64,000 nucleotides of DNA. It comes from Ananas comosus (taxonomy: Eukaryota; Streptophyta; Magnoliopsida; Poales; Bromeliaceae). Where the stretch lies: NCBI RefSeq assembly GCF_001540865.1, contig NC_033622.1, positions 1,142,504-1,206,503 of the forward strand, given 5' to 3'. Shown here piece by piece: positions 23,383-36,846 of this stretch. The notes beneath the pieces were generated by a model, which worked only from the letters and a program-made list of their open reading frames with translations, was not told the origin of the DNA and searched no databases. How positions within the stretch are numbered: position 1 is the stretch's first letter; each line of letters begins with the position of its first letter. The translations under genes were made by a program, and so were the position numbers.

Positions 23383-23529
23383 ATTACTGCACAAGTGGCA
23401 AAGGGCTTAGAAGTTGGTATCCGAAATTCCGAGTTTGAATCCTAATTGATTCACATTTTTAGCTAAGTTTATTTCTAAATAAAATAAATAAAGCGGATAG
23501 CATACTACCTATCTTTTAGAAAAAAAAAT
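23383..23529 (+). mobile_element. tRNA-derived SINE copy
   Basis: Box-A-like GCACAAGTGGCAAAGGGCTT, box-B-like GAGTTTGAATCC, the body TTGATTCACATTTTTAGCTA, and the 3' end GCGGATAGCATACTACCTAT followed by an A-rich tail. A partial, more diverged copy lies just upstream (about 23325-23382). Confidence 0.7.
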
Positions 23530-23531
23530 AA

Positions 23532-23712
23532 TCAACCGTCCCTAGCGCAAGTGATAAAAGATTTGGTAGTTGATATCGGAGATCCCAAATTCGAATCCTA
23601 ATTGATTTACATTTTCAGCTAAGTTTATTATTTCTAAATGAAATAAACGCTAAATTTATTTTTAAAAAACTTAAATAAATCAGATAACATGTTATTTAAA
23701 AAAAAAATTTTA
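23532..23712 (+). mobile_element. tRNA-derived SINE copy
   Basis: Starts ACCGTCCCTAGCGCAAGTGA. Box B is AAATTCGAATCC and the 3' end is decayed (AACATGTTATTT) with an A tail. It is in tandem with the preceding copy. Confidence 0.65.
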
Positions 23713-25812
23713 TTTTACTTTTCTTTATCTTTGTCTTCATGATTTGAAAAAGCTTGTGGATAGAGACAACTTAAGAATTACATCATCAACATGGACATGA
23801 AAATTGCATCTAGAAAATTTTATTTCTAGAATGAAAGGAATAATGACTCATTCAAGAGTTGACCAAAACAAATTCAATACTTAACAAAATTCTCTTCATA
23901 TGTGACAAGAAAGAAAGGGACCTTTTATGTGGATTTTATAGCAAATATATATATATATATATATATTTCCTCTAAAAAAAATATTTGCTATGGTATTTGA
24001 CAGAAACAGCAAATTATTAAAACTTTGTTATGATAACTACGTTTAGGATAATTAACTCTGTTGTCAGTCCACGTGGCAAAACTTTGTTTATATCATACAC
24101 TTAAATATGATATTAAGATCATTCTTAATCTGTTTTCTTTGAGAGAACACTACCATATCAGATAAGGGATGGAAATGATTTGGTCATAAACCTGTAAATA
24201 AAACATGAAGTAAATGTTGTTACTTGGGTTATAAAACCGAAAATGTCAACTATATAACAAATGGTGATGGATTATTACCATTATAATTAGGTAAATACGT
24301 GCAGAACTTATCTGAACTATGGATCATTTTGAATCGGCTATTCAATCTTTTAAAATTTTGATTTTACTATCAAATTTTTTAATTTGTTTAATTTGAGTTA
24401 GTCAACAATACTTTCACTTCAAAATTTAAGTTAATTACATGCTTTAATAAATTTATAGTTGTGAAAATTGTATAAAGTATTCTAATCAAACTTGTAAATA
24501 TCGTATGCATATTTTGAAGTCAAAGGAGCGTTGGGCGACTCAAATCAAGCAAATTGAAAAGTTGGATAGTAAAATCCAAATTTTAAAAAATTGATTAGTT
24601 AATTCAAAATGATTCATAATTTATATAAGTTCAAAGTGGTTAATTCAATCTAGTTATACATCAATTTCTACTTAGTTGATTTGATGTGAAAAGCAAATGT
24701 AAAGTTTTATGAGGAGACATACATAAAAACATACAAATAGCAACCTCAAGAGAGGGAGAGTTATAACAACTTTGGATCTCACCAACCACTTTGAATATGA
24801 AGGGTGGGTGTTAGAGACAAGTGAATTAACTCTCCAACTAAATAGATAATTTGTAGATCATCAAGAACCTCAGCATCTTGAGGCATATCCTTAGTAGGTG
24901 TCTTCTTTTTCTTTTTATTTTTCTTTTTTTTAATTCCCTAGAAAACCCTCGAGAAATCCGCATTATTACAATACTAGAAAAACGATAAGCTCAAACTTGC
25001 GAAACTTTTCATTTTCTAAAACACACACACACACACACACAAAGATTCGAACCTTGAACCTTGAATTCATGGATAAAGTAATGCTACGCTACCCCAGCTG
25101 TCGCACTAAATCACTTCATCATCTTTAATAATTCTCCATTTTAGTAGCACCAGTGTCGAGCACTAATACTATGCTTATATACAAATTCTAACAGAATTTG
25201 GAATTTAATGATTTTGTCTCAGGTGTGTGGCTTTGAAAATCATGCATGACATGTCAATTTTCAAGGCCAAGAATAAAATTGAGTCCTCAAAATCTCAAAT
25301 TCTGTAAGCTGTTGTAAAATTATCTGTAAAAGCAGCATTACTCAGTGCCTGAGTTTAATTAACAGGGATCCGAGTTTCATCACATGTTTATTATGTTCAA
25401 CATTCTTAAAACTTTTGGGATAATAAAGTAATGGCTAAAACATCAATTTGGTGATGATGTTCATTAAAAACAAGGTGCAATTGCAAGGTATCCAAAAAAA
25501 TATCATATAATTTGTAATATTTTCTTGGTCTCTCCCAGCTGCAGCTGAATCTTCCTGCATTATCCAACTCAATAAATGATATCAAATTCAATGAATTATT
25601 GTACACCCACAGGCTTCAACAACCAACTACTACTGAAACTCCCCTCACATCATTAATTGGCCCAATAAATATCAACTGCTTCACTGCAGTAGATTTGATT
25701 CCGAAGTTTCCAATTTGAAATTTCACTTGTGTGGCCCACAAGCTCATGTCAATATCTCCCCCCCATGGCAGAAGCACTAAACTTTTTGATTTGTCCAAAA
25801 CTTGGTTGTTTA
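23713..25812. other. Intergenic spacer with R2-family MITE
   Basis: Contains a (TA)n tract (about 23946-23967), an R2-family palindromic element at about 24305-24655 (arms GAATCGGCTATTCAATCTTT and matching reverse), an (AC)n tract near 25022, and nothing recognisable as coding. The ORFs of about 60 codons here resemble no family I know. Confidence 0.45.
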
Positions 25813-26602
25813 GGCTGCGTTTGGTTCGGGTATAAGTAAAAATTATTTATTCCAAAAATAGATACAAGTTGAGGCATAAGTAGGAACTATACCAATTTTA
25901 CGTTAAGATGAAAATTAGATTGTTTTTAGGAAATAAGATAAATAATGTTTGGGTAGTTAGATTGAAACAAAATAAATAAGAGTTATTATTTTAAATTAAA
26001 ATTATTTTATCTAATTAATTAATATCAAAATATTAATTAAAAATAATTCAATAAATTAATAAATTTATTAGCTATAAATAAATTAATAAATTAAATATTA
26101 ATTAATTAATACATTAATTAATTAATTAATTATAAAAATAACATAACTTTTTAATTAGTTAGTAAATTATTTAAATTAAATAATTAGTTAAAAATTAAAT
26201 GGATTATTCAAAATATTAATAGTTGATCAATATAAATATTGGTTATTAAATAAATTGATTAAACTATTAATTTTTAATTAGTTAATTAATTATAAATAAT
26301 AAATTAATTAATTACTTTACTATTTAAGCAAATAGATAATAACTTAAATACATTAATTAGATTAATTAATAATTTAAAACCATAATTAAAATTAGATCAG
26401 ACTTAAATTAATTTTGTTTCCAAACAAACTTGTTTCAACTTTCAAGAGAGAGGGTGGAACAGCTGCTCCAAGATTATACCGGCGGATTATACCAGTTTAT
26501 TCCAAGAATAGAAAAACTACTGTTCTCGGATGAAAAAATTAGCATTTGGAAACAGAGAGGGGAACAAGAGCTTATTTCTCCCTTGTTCCCGAACCAAACA
26601 CG
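25813..26602. mobile_element. PIF/Harbinger-like MITE, AT-rich
   Basis: The left end GGCTGCGTTTGGTTCGGG and the right end CCCGAACCAAACACGAG form imperfect terminal inverted repeats. The interior is dominated by ATTAATTAAT-type sequence. It belongs to the same family as 52488-53115. The flanks TTA and TAA do not agree exactly, so the boundary is approximate. Confidence 0.65.
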
Positions 26603-26692
26603 AGTAAGAACTTCTGCAACAACATACTGTAAAATGTTTTCTTAACAAGCTTTACTACTTCCTCTCAAGAAATGAGTTGAAAGAGGGGCTAG

Positions 26693-29600
26693 TCATTTTT
26701 TCTGTTCAAGTTTGTCTCTCCACATGAAGTAACCGCGGCTACTACGGTCTCCGACATTACAGACAAGAGTGGCCTTTTCGACAACGACGTTACATTTTTC
26801 ATCTATTCTATACGAAACATCGATTCCCTCGAGAAGTAGGTGATATATGACATCCGCATGTGAGTCGCGACTTAAATCACAAAGCCTTTCATCCTGATCA
26901 TCCTCCTCAAGATCGCCGTAACTCCCATGGTCCTCACTTCTCATGTCAACGCTGTGGGGGCGGCTTCTCTGAGACAGTGACCTAATATCCCATGCAAGCA
27001 CCTCCTCGATAAAGCTCCGAAACTCGTCCGCAGAGGCATATAACGATTGCTTTTGCTGGAATAAAAATGGAAAAGGTAGCAAGCTATTTAGAAGTGAAAT
27101 ACTGGGTAAATTTGCACCGGCGTCCGAAACCTTGTTATGAGATTTTGGTGTAATGTAGCTTGCATTTCGTTGCAACCTCGACCTTCTAAATGAATTCCTC
27201 AGTTAAATTTGATGGAAATGTCCATGTAATTGCCATATACATGGGTATTTCTATCCAATTTGCTGGGCAAATTTAACCAAAAAAGTACGGGTGAAATGAA
27301 AAGACTATGGACCTAATTGTAACAATTGAAAGAAAATTAAAACTTCTTTTAAAGGCTGAGAACCTCTAATGCAAAATCCTAAACCATTTTTTTAGTTAAT
27401 AGAAACATGCTGTCAGAGTTTTAAGTGCGCTGTAGCTCAGGAAAACAAGAATATAATAGATGCATCCAAAATAACCTTGGATCAGAAGTTTGTGCTTAAA
27501 ACTCGTATATAAGATTAAAGAAAGTAAGTTAACTTACGGTGTGCACCCAGCAACTGGAAAGAGAAGAAGCGAATTCTGGGGAAAAGCTAACAGATCTGAC
27601 AGCTAATTTATTATCTCCCTGTGACACAGTACAAGATAACAAATATGTCAAGAGCACGGCTATGAGGCACAGCTCATTAGGATGTGCAAGAAGTGAGCAG
27701 ACTACTAAAGTAAAAAAAAAAAAAAAAGGAAGAAAAAGACGAAAGCATTAGATTCTTCCACTTCTAGGAATACAAAAGTAACAGAATTTAAATATTTTCT
27801 CCAAAATCGGCAGTCCTCAGAGAACCACAGAAAGCAAAATATTATCAATGGTCTCTATTTTGAACTTTCCATTTTCAATTTCCAGTATCAATCTAAGGTC
27901 CCAGTGGATAAACAAACACCATATTATAACAGTTACTCCTGCTCTCTCAGGTGCAAGAAAAGAAAAAGTTAGAAAAGGTGCATCCATCACTGAAGGGCAT
28001 AAAGATGCAAACCAAAAAAATGTTATGTCTTGCAAGACCTTCAATCCTCGAATAGATTACTAGAGCTACATTAAAGCCCGGAACAACTTTCCACAAACCA
28101 AGATTGTACTAGCACACAAGAACAATATGAGTTCATCCAAAAATGAAGTTTCTCCAACATGCACGATTTAATATTTTTAAAAGTTTTACAAGTAGAAAAT
28201 ACAAGCTTGTGGTATAGCTAATATGTGTACAGACTTGAAAATGAGATACGCAACTACGCCATGTGGAATGTTTTTTCAAGTAATGAAGCTAAATTTTCAA
28301 ATAGTTTCTAGAACATACCTTTACCCAATTAGGAACAGTTGCACCTTCGACACTATCAGAGTATGGCAGATAGGGTTTGATATCAAGCACTGGCTGTTAA
28401 TGCAAGTCAAGCCATAAGGACAAATTTATAAATAAAGCTGCCAAATCCATCGCATGAGCTCATTATGTCACAAAAAATGACAATGTTAAGAAACAGGAGT
28501 AGAAAATACTACACCGTGTCATCAACCAAATCTACTCCAGATAGTAAAATTGAATGTCCATCTACTGCCTCCACCTATAAAAACAGTAAATAGAGAAAAA
28601 GGAAAATCAAACTTATCCAAAGATTACCAAAAGTCGCTAGCGCAAGTGGCAAAGGGCTTGATGACTGATACCCGAGTTTCCAAGTTCGAAGCCTAGTTAC
28701 TTCACATTTCTAGCTAAGTTTATTTATTCTAACAAAAAGGAAAAAAAGAAAAAAAGAAAAAAAGCAAAGCAGGTAGGCATGCTACCTTTCTCTCAAAAAA
28801 AAAAAAAAAAAAAACTTATCCAAAGATTGCAACGTTGCTTGCAACTCCAAAGACATATTTTGAAGGCTAGCAATAGTCCTACAGAAAACCGTAATAAAAA
28901 AGAATAGAAAATGGTTTTTACTACATGTCGCTCATGCACTAACCCACCTTTGCAACAGTGAGACCAATGGGACAAGGCCGATGTGGAGATCTAGTAGCAA
29001 GGACTCCCATCTTTCCACCTTCTAGTCTAGGCACTCTCACCTACTTAAAAAGAAAATGAGCAATTACATAATTAAATCTTTCAAAGAAAATGGAACGGAA
29101 AGAAACACACCTTCGCCTTGAACTTGGATCTCGAAGGTTCTTTCCACAGTTTATCAAGGTCAGTGTTCAAGTGAAATACATAAAGGATCCAACAGTGTGA
29201 ATAGTCAGCGAGGCCTTCAAGCCCTTCTGCAGGAACACGAGTTGGGTCAAGTACCAAGCATGCTCTAGCAAGCGGAACAAGTAAAGGTTGTCTAGGAGTG
29301 CCATTTCTGCAAAGAAAGGGGAATTATGGGCACAACATAACACATAATTAAGCATACAATCCTGAGGCTTTTGCTCCTTACTATAATCCGATAATAGTTA
29401 GAAAAGATAGAGAAAAGGGGAGGGGTTAAACAGGAGAAAGTAAGAACCAGCCAGTTTTATTTCAACCGAATGAAAGAACCATCCAGGACTTGTTAAATCA
29501 ACCTACTACGATTTTTTTTTTTCTTCACACGTTGAGCCCTCGCACTAAAAAACATATGTCAAGGAAAATATATAGACAACACCTGTGAATAGAGTCTCAA

Positions 29601-30282
29601 AAAAACGAATGTTGATTACAATGATATGATGAAGTGAACACCAATCACTCACAATAACAAAACTCCGTTAATTTTCTTTCTATAAATCAAAGTGACAAAG
29701 AATCAGTCAAAGAATGCAAAAGAACATAAATCTACTATCCATATGCTTTATAGTCCTGTTACATGCAACTAATTCCGATTCTTCATCTTCGTCCAATTGT
29801 AAATGAATGTAAGGCAAAAAGGAACATTTAATTTTGAATCACCTAAAAAAGTTCACTTTAATCCTCAATTGCAAGCTGATGAGACAGAGATTACAGTATT
29901 TAATATAAAAAGATCTCTTTTTTCAAATTTTGAACTGTAAATACAAATGAAGCACAATTTCAATACCTTGTGGAGAAGCAGGATTGCACCACGCCAATGG
30001 GATTCATCGGGTACACCGACGATGAAATCGCCTTCCTCGACCCATCGCCATTGCGTTGAGCCAACGCCTCCCTCAACGCCTACACACAACCAATTCCACA
30101 ACAACACACACTACTATTCAACTCCAAACCGATTTTGAACACTACAAAGCAAGCAGAATAGGGTGAGGGAAGGATCGACCTGTTGAGCCCTAACCCGCCC
30201 CCGCCGCTCCGCGAGAGGCCTCGAGCTCGCGGATTCGCGCGGCCAACCGCCGACATTTCCGCGCGTAGACGGAACCTGGGGG

Positions 30283-30327
<45 letters not shown>

Positions 30328-30471
30328 TCGAGGGTTTAAGGTTTCGGAGGAGTGCGAAGAGAGGAGAGGGGGGAGCGAGGGGGGATTACTTGAGACGGAG
30401 ACGAAGACGACGACGACGACGAGGATTGCGGAGGAGATCGCGGCGATCGCGGGGGTTCGGGAGCACGCCAT
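26693..30471 (-). CDS. TRMO: TRMO-type tRNA-Thr t6A37 methyltransferase, with N-terminal frame break
   Basis: Family known to N6-methylate t6A37 of tRNA-Thr(GGU) using S-adenosylmethionine (TsaA/UPF0066 beta-barrel). Exons in order: 30390-30471, 30180-30275, 29967-30079, 29111-29306, 28948-29040, 28515-28574, 28319-28393, 27538-27618, 26693-27055. Recognisable parts are NGTPRQPLLVPLARACLV, YSHCWILYVFHLNTDLDKLW, ATRSPHRPCPIGLTVAKV and DDTPVLDIKPYLPYSD. A C-terminal extension of about 120 residues ends in DKLEQKK. Exon 1 encodes a hydrophobic segment (ILVVVVVFVSVSS), a probable membrane anchor. The total is about 386 codons plus one base. Exon 2 begins in the frame ARKCRRLAARIRELEAS but must end in the neighbouring frame (AERRGRVRAQQ) to join exon 3. 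This is either a sequence error or a real lesion. Exons 3-9 are clean. Confidence 0.88.
28631..28813 (+). mobile_element. tRNA-derived SINE in TRMO intron
   Basis: Box A CTAGCGCAAGTGGCAAAGGG, box B CAAGTTCGAAGCC, the body CTTCACATTTCTAGCTA, an internal A/G-rich expansion, and the end GGCATGCTACCTTTCTCTC with a long A tail (about 20). It lies antisense to the gene, between TRMO exons 5 and 6. Confidence 0.8.
30285..30325. repeat. (GA)n tract in TRMO intron 1
   Basis: A long GAGA run inside the short first intron (30276-30389). A second run follows just upstream of the ATG (about 30477-30496). Both are on the plus strand, so CT on the transcript. Confidence 0.7.
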
Positions 30472-30499
30472 GGATGTGAGAGAGAGAGAGAGAGAGCTT

Positions 30500-32826
30500 G
30501 TTTGCGAGGTTTTGGAGACGATGAGTTCGATGAAGAAGACAAGGGCCCAATGGGCCGAATACTATTGGGCCTAAATACTTTATTTCCGGCCCGGAAACAG
30601 TTTTTTTTTTTGTTAAAAAAAATTTAGTTTTGTAAAGCCCAGCTTGAACAAGGCCTAATTTGGGTTTCACATCAAGGCCTAGCCCACTTAGTTGAAATGG
30701 TTTAGGCATATGTAGTTTTAGTGGGTGTTTAGTATCGAGGCCTATCTAAAGCTCATCGGCAAGACGGAGTTCGAGAAAAAGTATATAGAAATATGCTTTT
30801 TTATTTTCTGGTAAAATCGTGCAAAATATGCCATAACTGACCAAAACATGAAATTACTTATAAGTGTTAAAAAAAATAAGTTAGCATTTAAGGACCTTTG
30901 CTTTTGTATTTCACGATACATAAAAGTGTTTAAAAATAATTTGCAGACATATTTGAAAGTGTTGGTAAATGAAGAGTCGTCACATGTGTACCGGTACTTA
31001 TGCCAAGCATCGATAAAATTAAAAATAACAGTGAAGTTTATCATTCGATAAATTGGTTTGATACAAATGACGGTTTATATGACGACATTTTTGAAGCGTT
31101 CGTATTTATTATATTGTTTGGGGTTGCTTTCTCCAAGCGTCATATGAAAAGTATCCTTATAGTGAGATTTTTTTTTTCAGCAATAACTTATTCGGTAAAA
31201 AAAAAAAAAAAAAAAAAAAATTCTTTGTGCAATTGTGAGAAATTGCTTTGATTTTTACTCATTGAAATGCGCTGATGTTCATAATTTGGTAGGATAGTAT
31301 ATTCTATCTACAAGATAATTTATTTTATCTGAAAAAAAAAAGACTTGAAGGCCACAAATATAGTACTCAAGATAATTTATTTATAAATAATTTATTTTAT
31401 TTATAAATGAAGTAAATGAAGCGGGTAGTATACTACCTATCTCTCAAAAAAAAAAAGTTCTAGTATAATTATAAGAAATCACTTCCGTCTATCAAATGTA
31501 CAGTAATAGTTTTTTAATCGTATTTTTTTTTACTGTAGGTAAACGCAATCTCCTGTAATCCCAAACATAAGTCAAAAGGTTGGGAGGCTGTGTTGGATAT
31601 GGCCCACATGATTTATTCAAGGCGATCTATAAAGATACAGTCGGTCTATTCAAGTCGATTTATAAAGATACGGAAAATCTAACGGTTATGATGTACTTGG
31701 ACGCGTTCTTGATAGACAAACGTGATTTAACATTCTTACATCAAATTATATATAAATATGTAATATACATGAGTCCCGGTCTAATCTTAATCTAATTTTC
31801 TATAACGGCTCCATCTCCAAGGATAAGAGAATTAGACTCGAAACGTCCTGCTTTCTTGCAGATAACGAATGAGATAATCCGGGTATTGAAATCAAAATTA
31901 TGACAGAAAATACGATCTTAGTTTCTAATAAAGTTTCAACATGTGGTATCAGGGCCACATCCAACAGCCTGGTGGTGCAGCGCAACTATCCTTAGAATAT
32001 TTGTCCCTAATAAAAAGATTCATCTTCTACTGGTCATGTGCTGCCATTCATGAATTCCATGGGGTATGTAACAGTTTTTTACTCCACCTTCAAGCTTTTA
32101 TTAAAAGCGCTTCTGAGCAAAGTTGCACGCATGCGCATCAACATGCATGTGTGTATAGAATTAAAGCTGATTGAAGAAGAAGAAGACGACGAGAAATTAG
32201 GGAAAAAGAGGAAGCCCCAAACTGGGCCGGGGCAAACGCACTGTGCCATAAAAGATAATAATTATAAAAGAAAAGATCAAAGAAAAAGGAAAAGAAAAAG
32301 AAAAAGAAAAAGCTGTGTGATCAGCAGTACTATCTCTATAATTAAAAGGCTTATATTAAAGTACTACTGGGAGATTCTCCAGGTTTTGTATATGTTATGA
32401 GCCTAAGAAGTTTCACAGATATGTACCACTGTCGCGATGACTGATGAGAAATAAGTGCGCGGCGCTCAGTTTACAAGAGTAGGGCTAGTGCCGCGACTCA
32501 AACCCCTCGGTTCGAGCCGAGACCGTCGCGCGCCTCCATGAGAATCAAATTTAATTTTAGTTTCAAATTTATGGTCTCAGATTGCATGGTGATGACCAGC
32601 TTGATGACCGTTATTTTGAATTACCATCTTAGAATTGAGAATTAGGTCCTCAGATATGCGTTTGAAACGTAAGGCTCGAGTTATCGGCTTCTCGAGCATT
32701 AGATTAAGACAGTCGGGGTTGGGAGTTTTCACGGTAGGAGCCTGCACGCAAGACTCAGACAAGATTCTGGAAAAGAAGAAGAAGAAAATTAAGATCCACA
32801 TGTAATGACTACAGAATAGGTGGATT
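30500..32826. other. TRMO upstream region and spacer
   Basis: Promoter side of TRMO and then AT-rich sequence with poly-A runs. A SINE-like 3' end (AAATGAAGTAAATGAAGCGG...CTACCTATCTCTC plus A tail) lies at about 31390-31455. A purine-rich AAAAAGAAAAAG block lies near 32280-32310. No supported gene. Confidence 0.45.
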
Positions 32827-32829
32827 ATA

Positions 32830-32978
32830 CCGACCGTCTCTAGAGCAAGTGGCAAAGGGCTTGGTGGTTGATACCCGAGACCCAAGTTCGAATCATAATT
32901 GATTCACATTTCCAGTTAAGTTTATTTCTAAATGAAATAAACGAAACGGGCAGCATGCTACCTATCTCTAAAAAAAAA
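32830..32978 (+). mobile_element. tRNA-derived SINE copy (well preserved)
   Basis: ACCGTCTCTAGAGCAAGTGG (box A), CAAGTTCGAATC (box B), TTGATTCACATTTCCAGTTA, ATGAAATAAACGAAACGGGC and AGCATGCTACCTATCTCT plus an A tail. It is one of the best copies from which to read the family consensus. Confidence 0.82.
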
Positions 32979-33209
32979 GAATAGGTGGATTATAGTAAAA
33001 TACATCGTAAAGTGAATGACTCAGTAGGATCGGAACTCATAATTTTGTGATTTATGTAAATTTTTTAATAATATAGTTTTTTTTATCCTAATTTTATTTT
33101 ATTTATTTTTAGGACTAGGCATACCATTATTGAGTATGTCAATCAATTAAATCAGAATCTGATTTTAACTATCTCAAGCACTAGAAAGAGGAGAAAGAGA
33201 GAGCCTGAC

Positions 33210-33745
33210 TTATGATAAAATTTTAGTGGAGAGCTCCCCAACAAGGCATTGTTGGGAAGCCTTCGATCTACTGCTATGTGTTAGTGTTACCTCTACTTAA
33301 AGACTGTATTGAGTGTTTTTAATACTAAAATTCTAAAAAGAATATTTAAAATCCTTGGATAGAAGCAAATTGACATATAACAACGAATCAGGGCTCGGTT
33401 CGGAGACCCTAGCTGCTTCCAAATTGACACATAACAACGAATCAGGGCTCGGTCCTTTGATATTCTCCCGTGCTCTGCCTTTTGTTTCCCCTTTGTTTAT
33501 TTTATTTTGTTTTCCCTTGTTTGTTTGGTCACACGGACGTGGTTTTTTTTCTCGTTTTCTCTTATTCCATCGGCTCGGTTCAGAGGCTCTAGCTGCTTCC
33601 AATTTGTAAGTTAAATTTATTTTGCTTAATGAATGAAGCAGGTAGCTTGCTACCTATTTCTCAAAAAAAAAAAAACAAAAACAAAAAAAAAACAACGAAT
33701 CAGGGCTCCTCACTAAAGCATTATTCGGAAGCTCCAACTGAAGTT
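33210..33745. repeat. GGAGAGCTCC-ended element and short tandem repeats
   Basis: The left portion has GGAGAGCTCCCCAACAAGG. The motif AACAACGAATCAGGGCTC occurs at about 33379, 33436 and 33692, and CTAGCTGCTTCCAA-type runs occur near 33408 and 33588, so the segment is a local repeat cluster. A SINE 3' tail (AATGAATGAAGCAGGTAGCT and A-rich tail) is embedded at about 33600-33690. Confidence 0.5.
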
Positions 33746-34151
33746 CTTACTCGCATGAATGTCACAATAGCTCTTCAATTGCATAAATAGTATAGTTTTA
33801 AGTATATATAATGATATAACTATGCATAAGTATTTAAAATTTGATAAGAGATAAAACACAAAGCAACAAAATTACTTCTCCAAAAATTTGGTCAGATAAT
33901 CCATCCTGCTTTTAATTTCCCCAGGCTTTAAGCAAAGAAAAGGCAGTAACAACTGACTTTGCTGTCTTCCCTTTTCTCTTTTTTTTGTTTTTTTCCCTCT
34001 GTCCTGACCAGAACTGCTTTCCTCTTCTTATCTTGATTTCATGACTCCCACTTCTTTTGTACCTTTTGTCATTTACTCCCCACCCATATTTTGTGAGCAA
34101 CACTCTCTCTGCATCCTAAACTTGGTATAAATTTTACATTCTTATTCATTC

Positions 34152-34761
34152 AAGCCCGTTTGGATTGGATACAAGTTATTCTCACCCTTAGCAGGTTGTC
34201 TTGGGATAACCCCTGTGCGAATGGCTTGTTCTCACCCCCTATTCGACCTAAGGGTAGGAACAAGTTGTTTCTATCCCTATTTTTTTTTAAAAAAAAAATT
34301 TAAAATTTAAAATTTAAATTTTAAAAAATTTATAATTTATAATTTTAAAATTAAAGTTTATAATTTTAAATTCTAAATTTTAAGTTTTAAATTTATTGAT
34401 ATTTTATATTTGTTAAATTTAAAATTTAAAATTTTATTTTTTAAAATTTAAATTTGTTCTTAATTTTAAATTTTAAAATTTAAAAATTTGAGAGTTTAAT
34501 TTTAAATTTTAAATTTTTATTTTGAAATTTAGAAGTTAAATTTTAAATTTAGAAATAAAAATTTAAAATTTTAAATTTAAAAATTTAAATTCAAATATAA
34601 CGAAAGGGATAATATCATTTTTCTATTTATAACTACTCACTATCTTTCTTATTCCATCATATCTACCCAAACAAAATTGGTCTTGATTATATCTAAGTAG
34701 TTCTTACTTATATTTCTGAAATAAGTAGTTCTTACTTATATCCGAACCAAACGAAGCCTCA
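34152..34761. mobile_element. AT-rich MITE with CGTTTGG ends
   Basis: The left end GCCCGTTTGGATTGGATACA and the right end ATATCCGAACCAAACGAAGC are imperfect terminal inverted repeats. The core (about 34285-34600) is an almost pure AAATTTAAAATTTT low-complexity block. Likely PIF/Harbinger-like; no target duplication could be fixed. Confidence 0.55.
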
Positions 34762-36846
34762 AAAACTCACGGCCCTCTAACAGTCTCGTCAACTTTTTTT
34801 TCTTAATATAAACCCAAAAGAATTTTACGAACTCTTGAATGATATAGGTTGTAAAATTAATTTATATACCCTATTAGTTGGGTATTTTGATCAATAGTAA
34901 CTGTACACCGACTTTGGAGGCGTAAATCTAACGCCATAAACTCTAATAAAAGGCCAAAATTTACTCACCATCTTCTTAATTTTGTTTCTTAATGCTAAAA
35001 AACTAGAATAAGTTTTTAAAAATCCTTCGGTATAAGATGTATACTCTACCGTAAGATGTTCAGATAGAATGTTAAATATATGCGTACTTACGCATTAGAT
35101 GCAGATAATAATTTCTCTTGTAGAAGAGAAGAATATTCATATGTTTTAAATTTTTAACCTAAATTTTACCCCCTTATTTATCTTTTGGCTTAGGGGCTGT
35201 AGAACATGGTATGATCACATTGTTTAATTTATATTCCATCACTCTGTGTGAGGCTACAATGTGGAGGAAAAAGGCAGTGGTTGCTGAGACCCTGAATTTG
35301 TTATTCACAAAAAGTTTCCCTTTTTTGAGTTGTTGGCTCTTTAATGGTTGTTTAATCTCTGTGAGTGCTTTTTTTAAAAAATATAAAATTATTTGAATTA
35401 TTGACCATCTTGATTCGATTATTCAATTTGTCAAAATTTGAATTTTAGTACCCAGCATAATAATTTGATGGTTTTTTCGAATACAAAATGTAAGTTGGTT
35501 TCTCATTTTAAGAAATTAATAGTTACGTAAATTACATAAAAAATGATAACTAAAACAGCAAAAATAAATAATACGTTCAAATATTGAAGTTAAAAAGTTA
35601 CTAATTAATTCAAATCAAATAAATTAAAAGATCAAATAGTAAAATCAAGATTTTTAAAAGCTAGACAGCCAAACCTAAATGGATGATAGTTGAAAAAAGT
35701 TTTATATATTTTTACCAGTGTTTCTGTAGAGAGAATGTTTAAACATTTTAACCTTGAGAGCGAATGTTTGAACGATTTTTGAACACCCAACATATCATGT
35801 ATTCAATATTTGATAACTAATGTTTTGAGATAAAATTATAATTTTACAAATTCAAAGTGAATTCGACTTTGAAAACACTCTGATGTGATCGATTTTTCAT
35901 AAGGATATTACATAGGCGTTGGATAGCTCTACTATGATAATAAATTTACAAAGCCACAAAAATTTTAAATGGATCCGCTAAATAATGTAATATCTTCTTA
36001 ACTATTTATAGATAAAAAGTAACAATTGTAAAAAAAATTTCTATCTAGGATTCAAGTAGTTCTAAAAATCGACAGCATAGAACAAAAAAAAAGTAAAAAA
36101 ATTGCTCGAGTTAAAACAAACTGAATATTTAACACGCTCTTTTTTTACTGTCGTAAAACACATCTGATGAACTAAATTATGATTTTAAACCTCTGCAATA
36201 AGGTTCAGAGTTTGGTGCATGGTACACTTGGTGCATGCAATAATTTCTCCCATTTAGCTTAGTGTTAAAGGATAACCAAATAAAAAAACCATTAAATGTT
36301 CTTAAAGGCGCTAACTAATCTTATCCATTGTGTCTCCCATTAGATTAAGGGAGTAATTATATATATTAATTAGTTGATAACTAAAAATAAACAATAGAGA
36401 AATACTTTTATGTCTCTTATAATATTATTTTTATGGGATAATTGTCTATATATTTTTCAAAATTTTGAAAATATCTCATTTAACTCTATTTTTTTTTTTC
36501 TTTCTAATATACTCCTTATATGCTCCTCTGTTATTCCAAAATATCTCTACAGTAACCATATGTTAAGTTAACTTGGGCTAAACGTAAGTTAAATATCTAC
36601 CATAGTTAAAAAAATTAAAATACCACTTTTGCCCTTAACTTAAGGACAAATAAGAAATATTGGTGATGATAGAAAGGTATATTTGAAAAGACCAAAAAGC
36701 AAAATATTTTTTGTGCCCCTAACTTAAGGGCATATAAGAAAAATCGGTAATGGTAAAAAGGTATATTTGAAAGGACAAAATAGTAATTTCATAGAAATAA
36801 CAGAGTTCATTAACAGATTTTAAATCTAAGGGTATAATTGAAATAT
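34762..36846. other. AT-rich spacer with R2-family MITE
   Basis: An R2-family element at about 35380-35725 (GATTCGATTATTCAATTTGT arm). The rest is AT-rich without supported genes. The motif AACTTAAGG with ACAAATAAGAAA/ATATAAGAAA occurs twice near 36640 and 36720, a short local duplication. Confidence 0.4.

Noticed and set aside
25019..25042. (AC)n run as a possible regulatory element
   Set aside because: A simple microsatellite with no associated gene.
28631..28720. Possible tRNA gene (box A/B-like motifs) in the TRMO intron and at other SINE sites
   Set aside because: The cloverleaf is not completed, and each site continues into the same SINE body and A tail, so these are SINE heads rather than tRNA genes.
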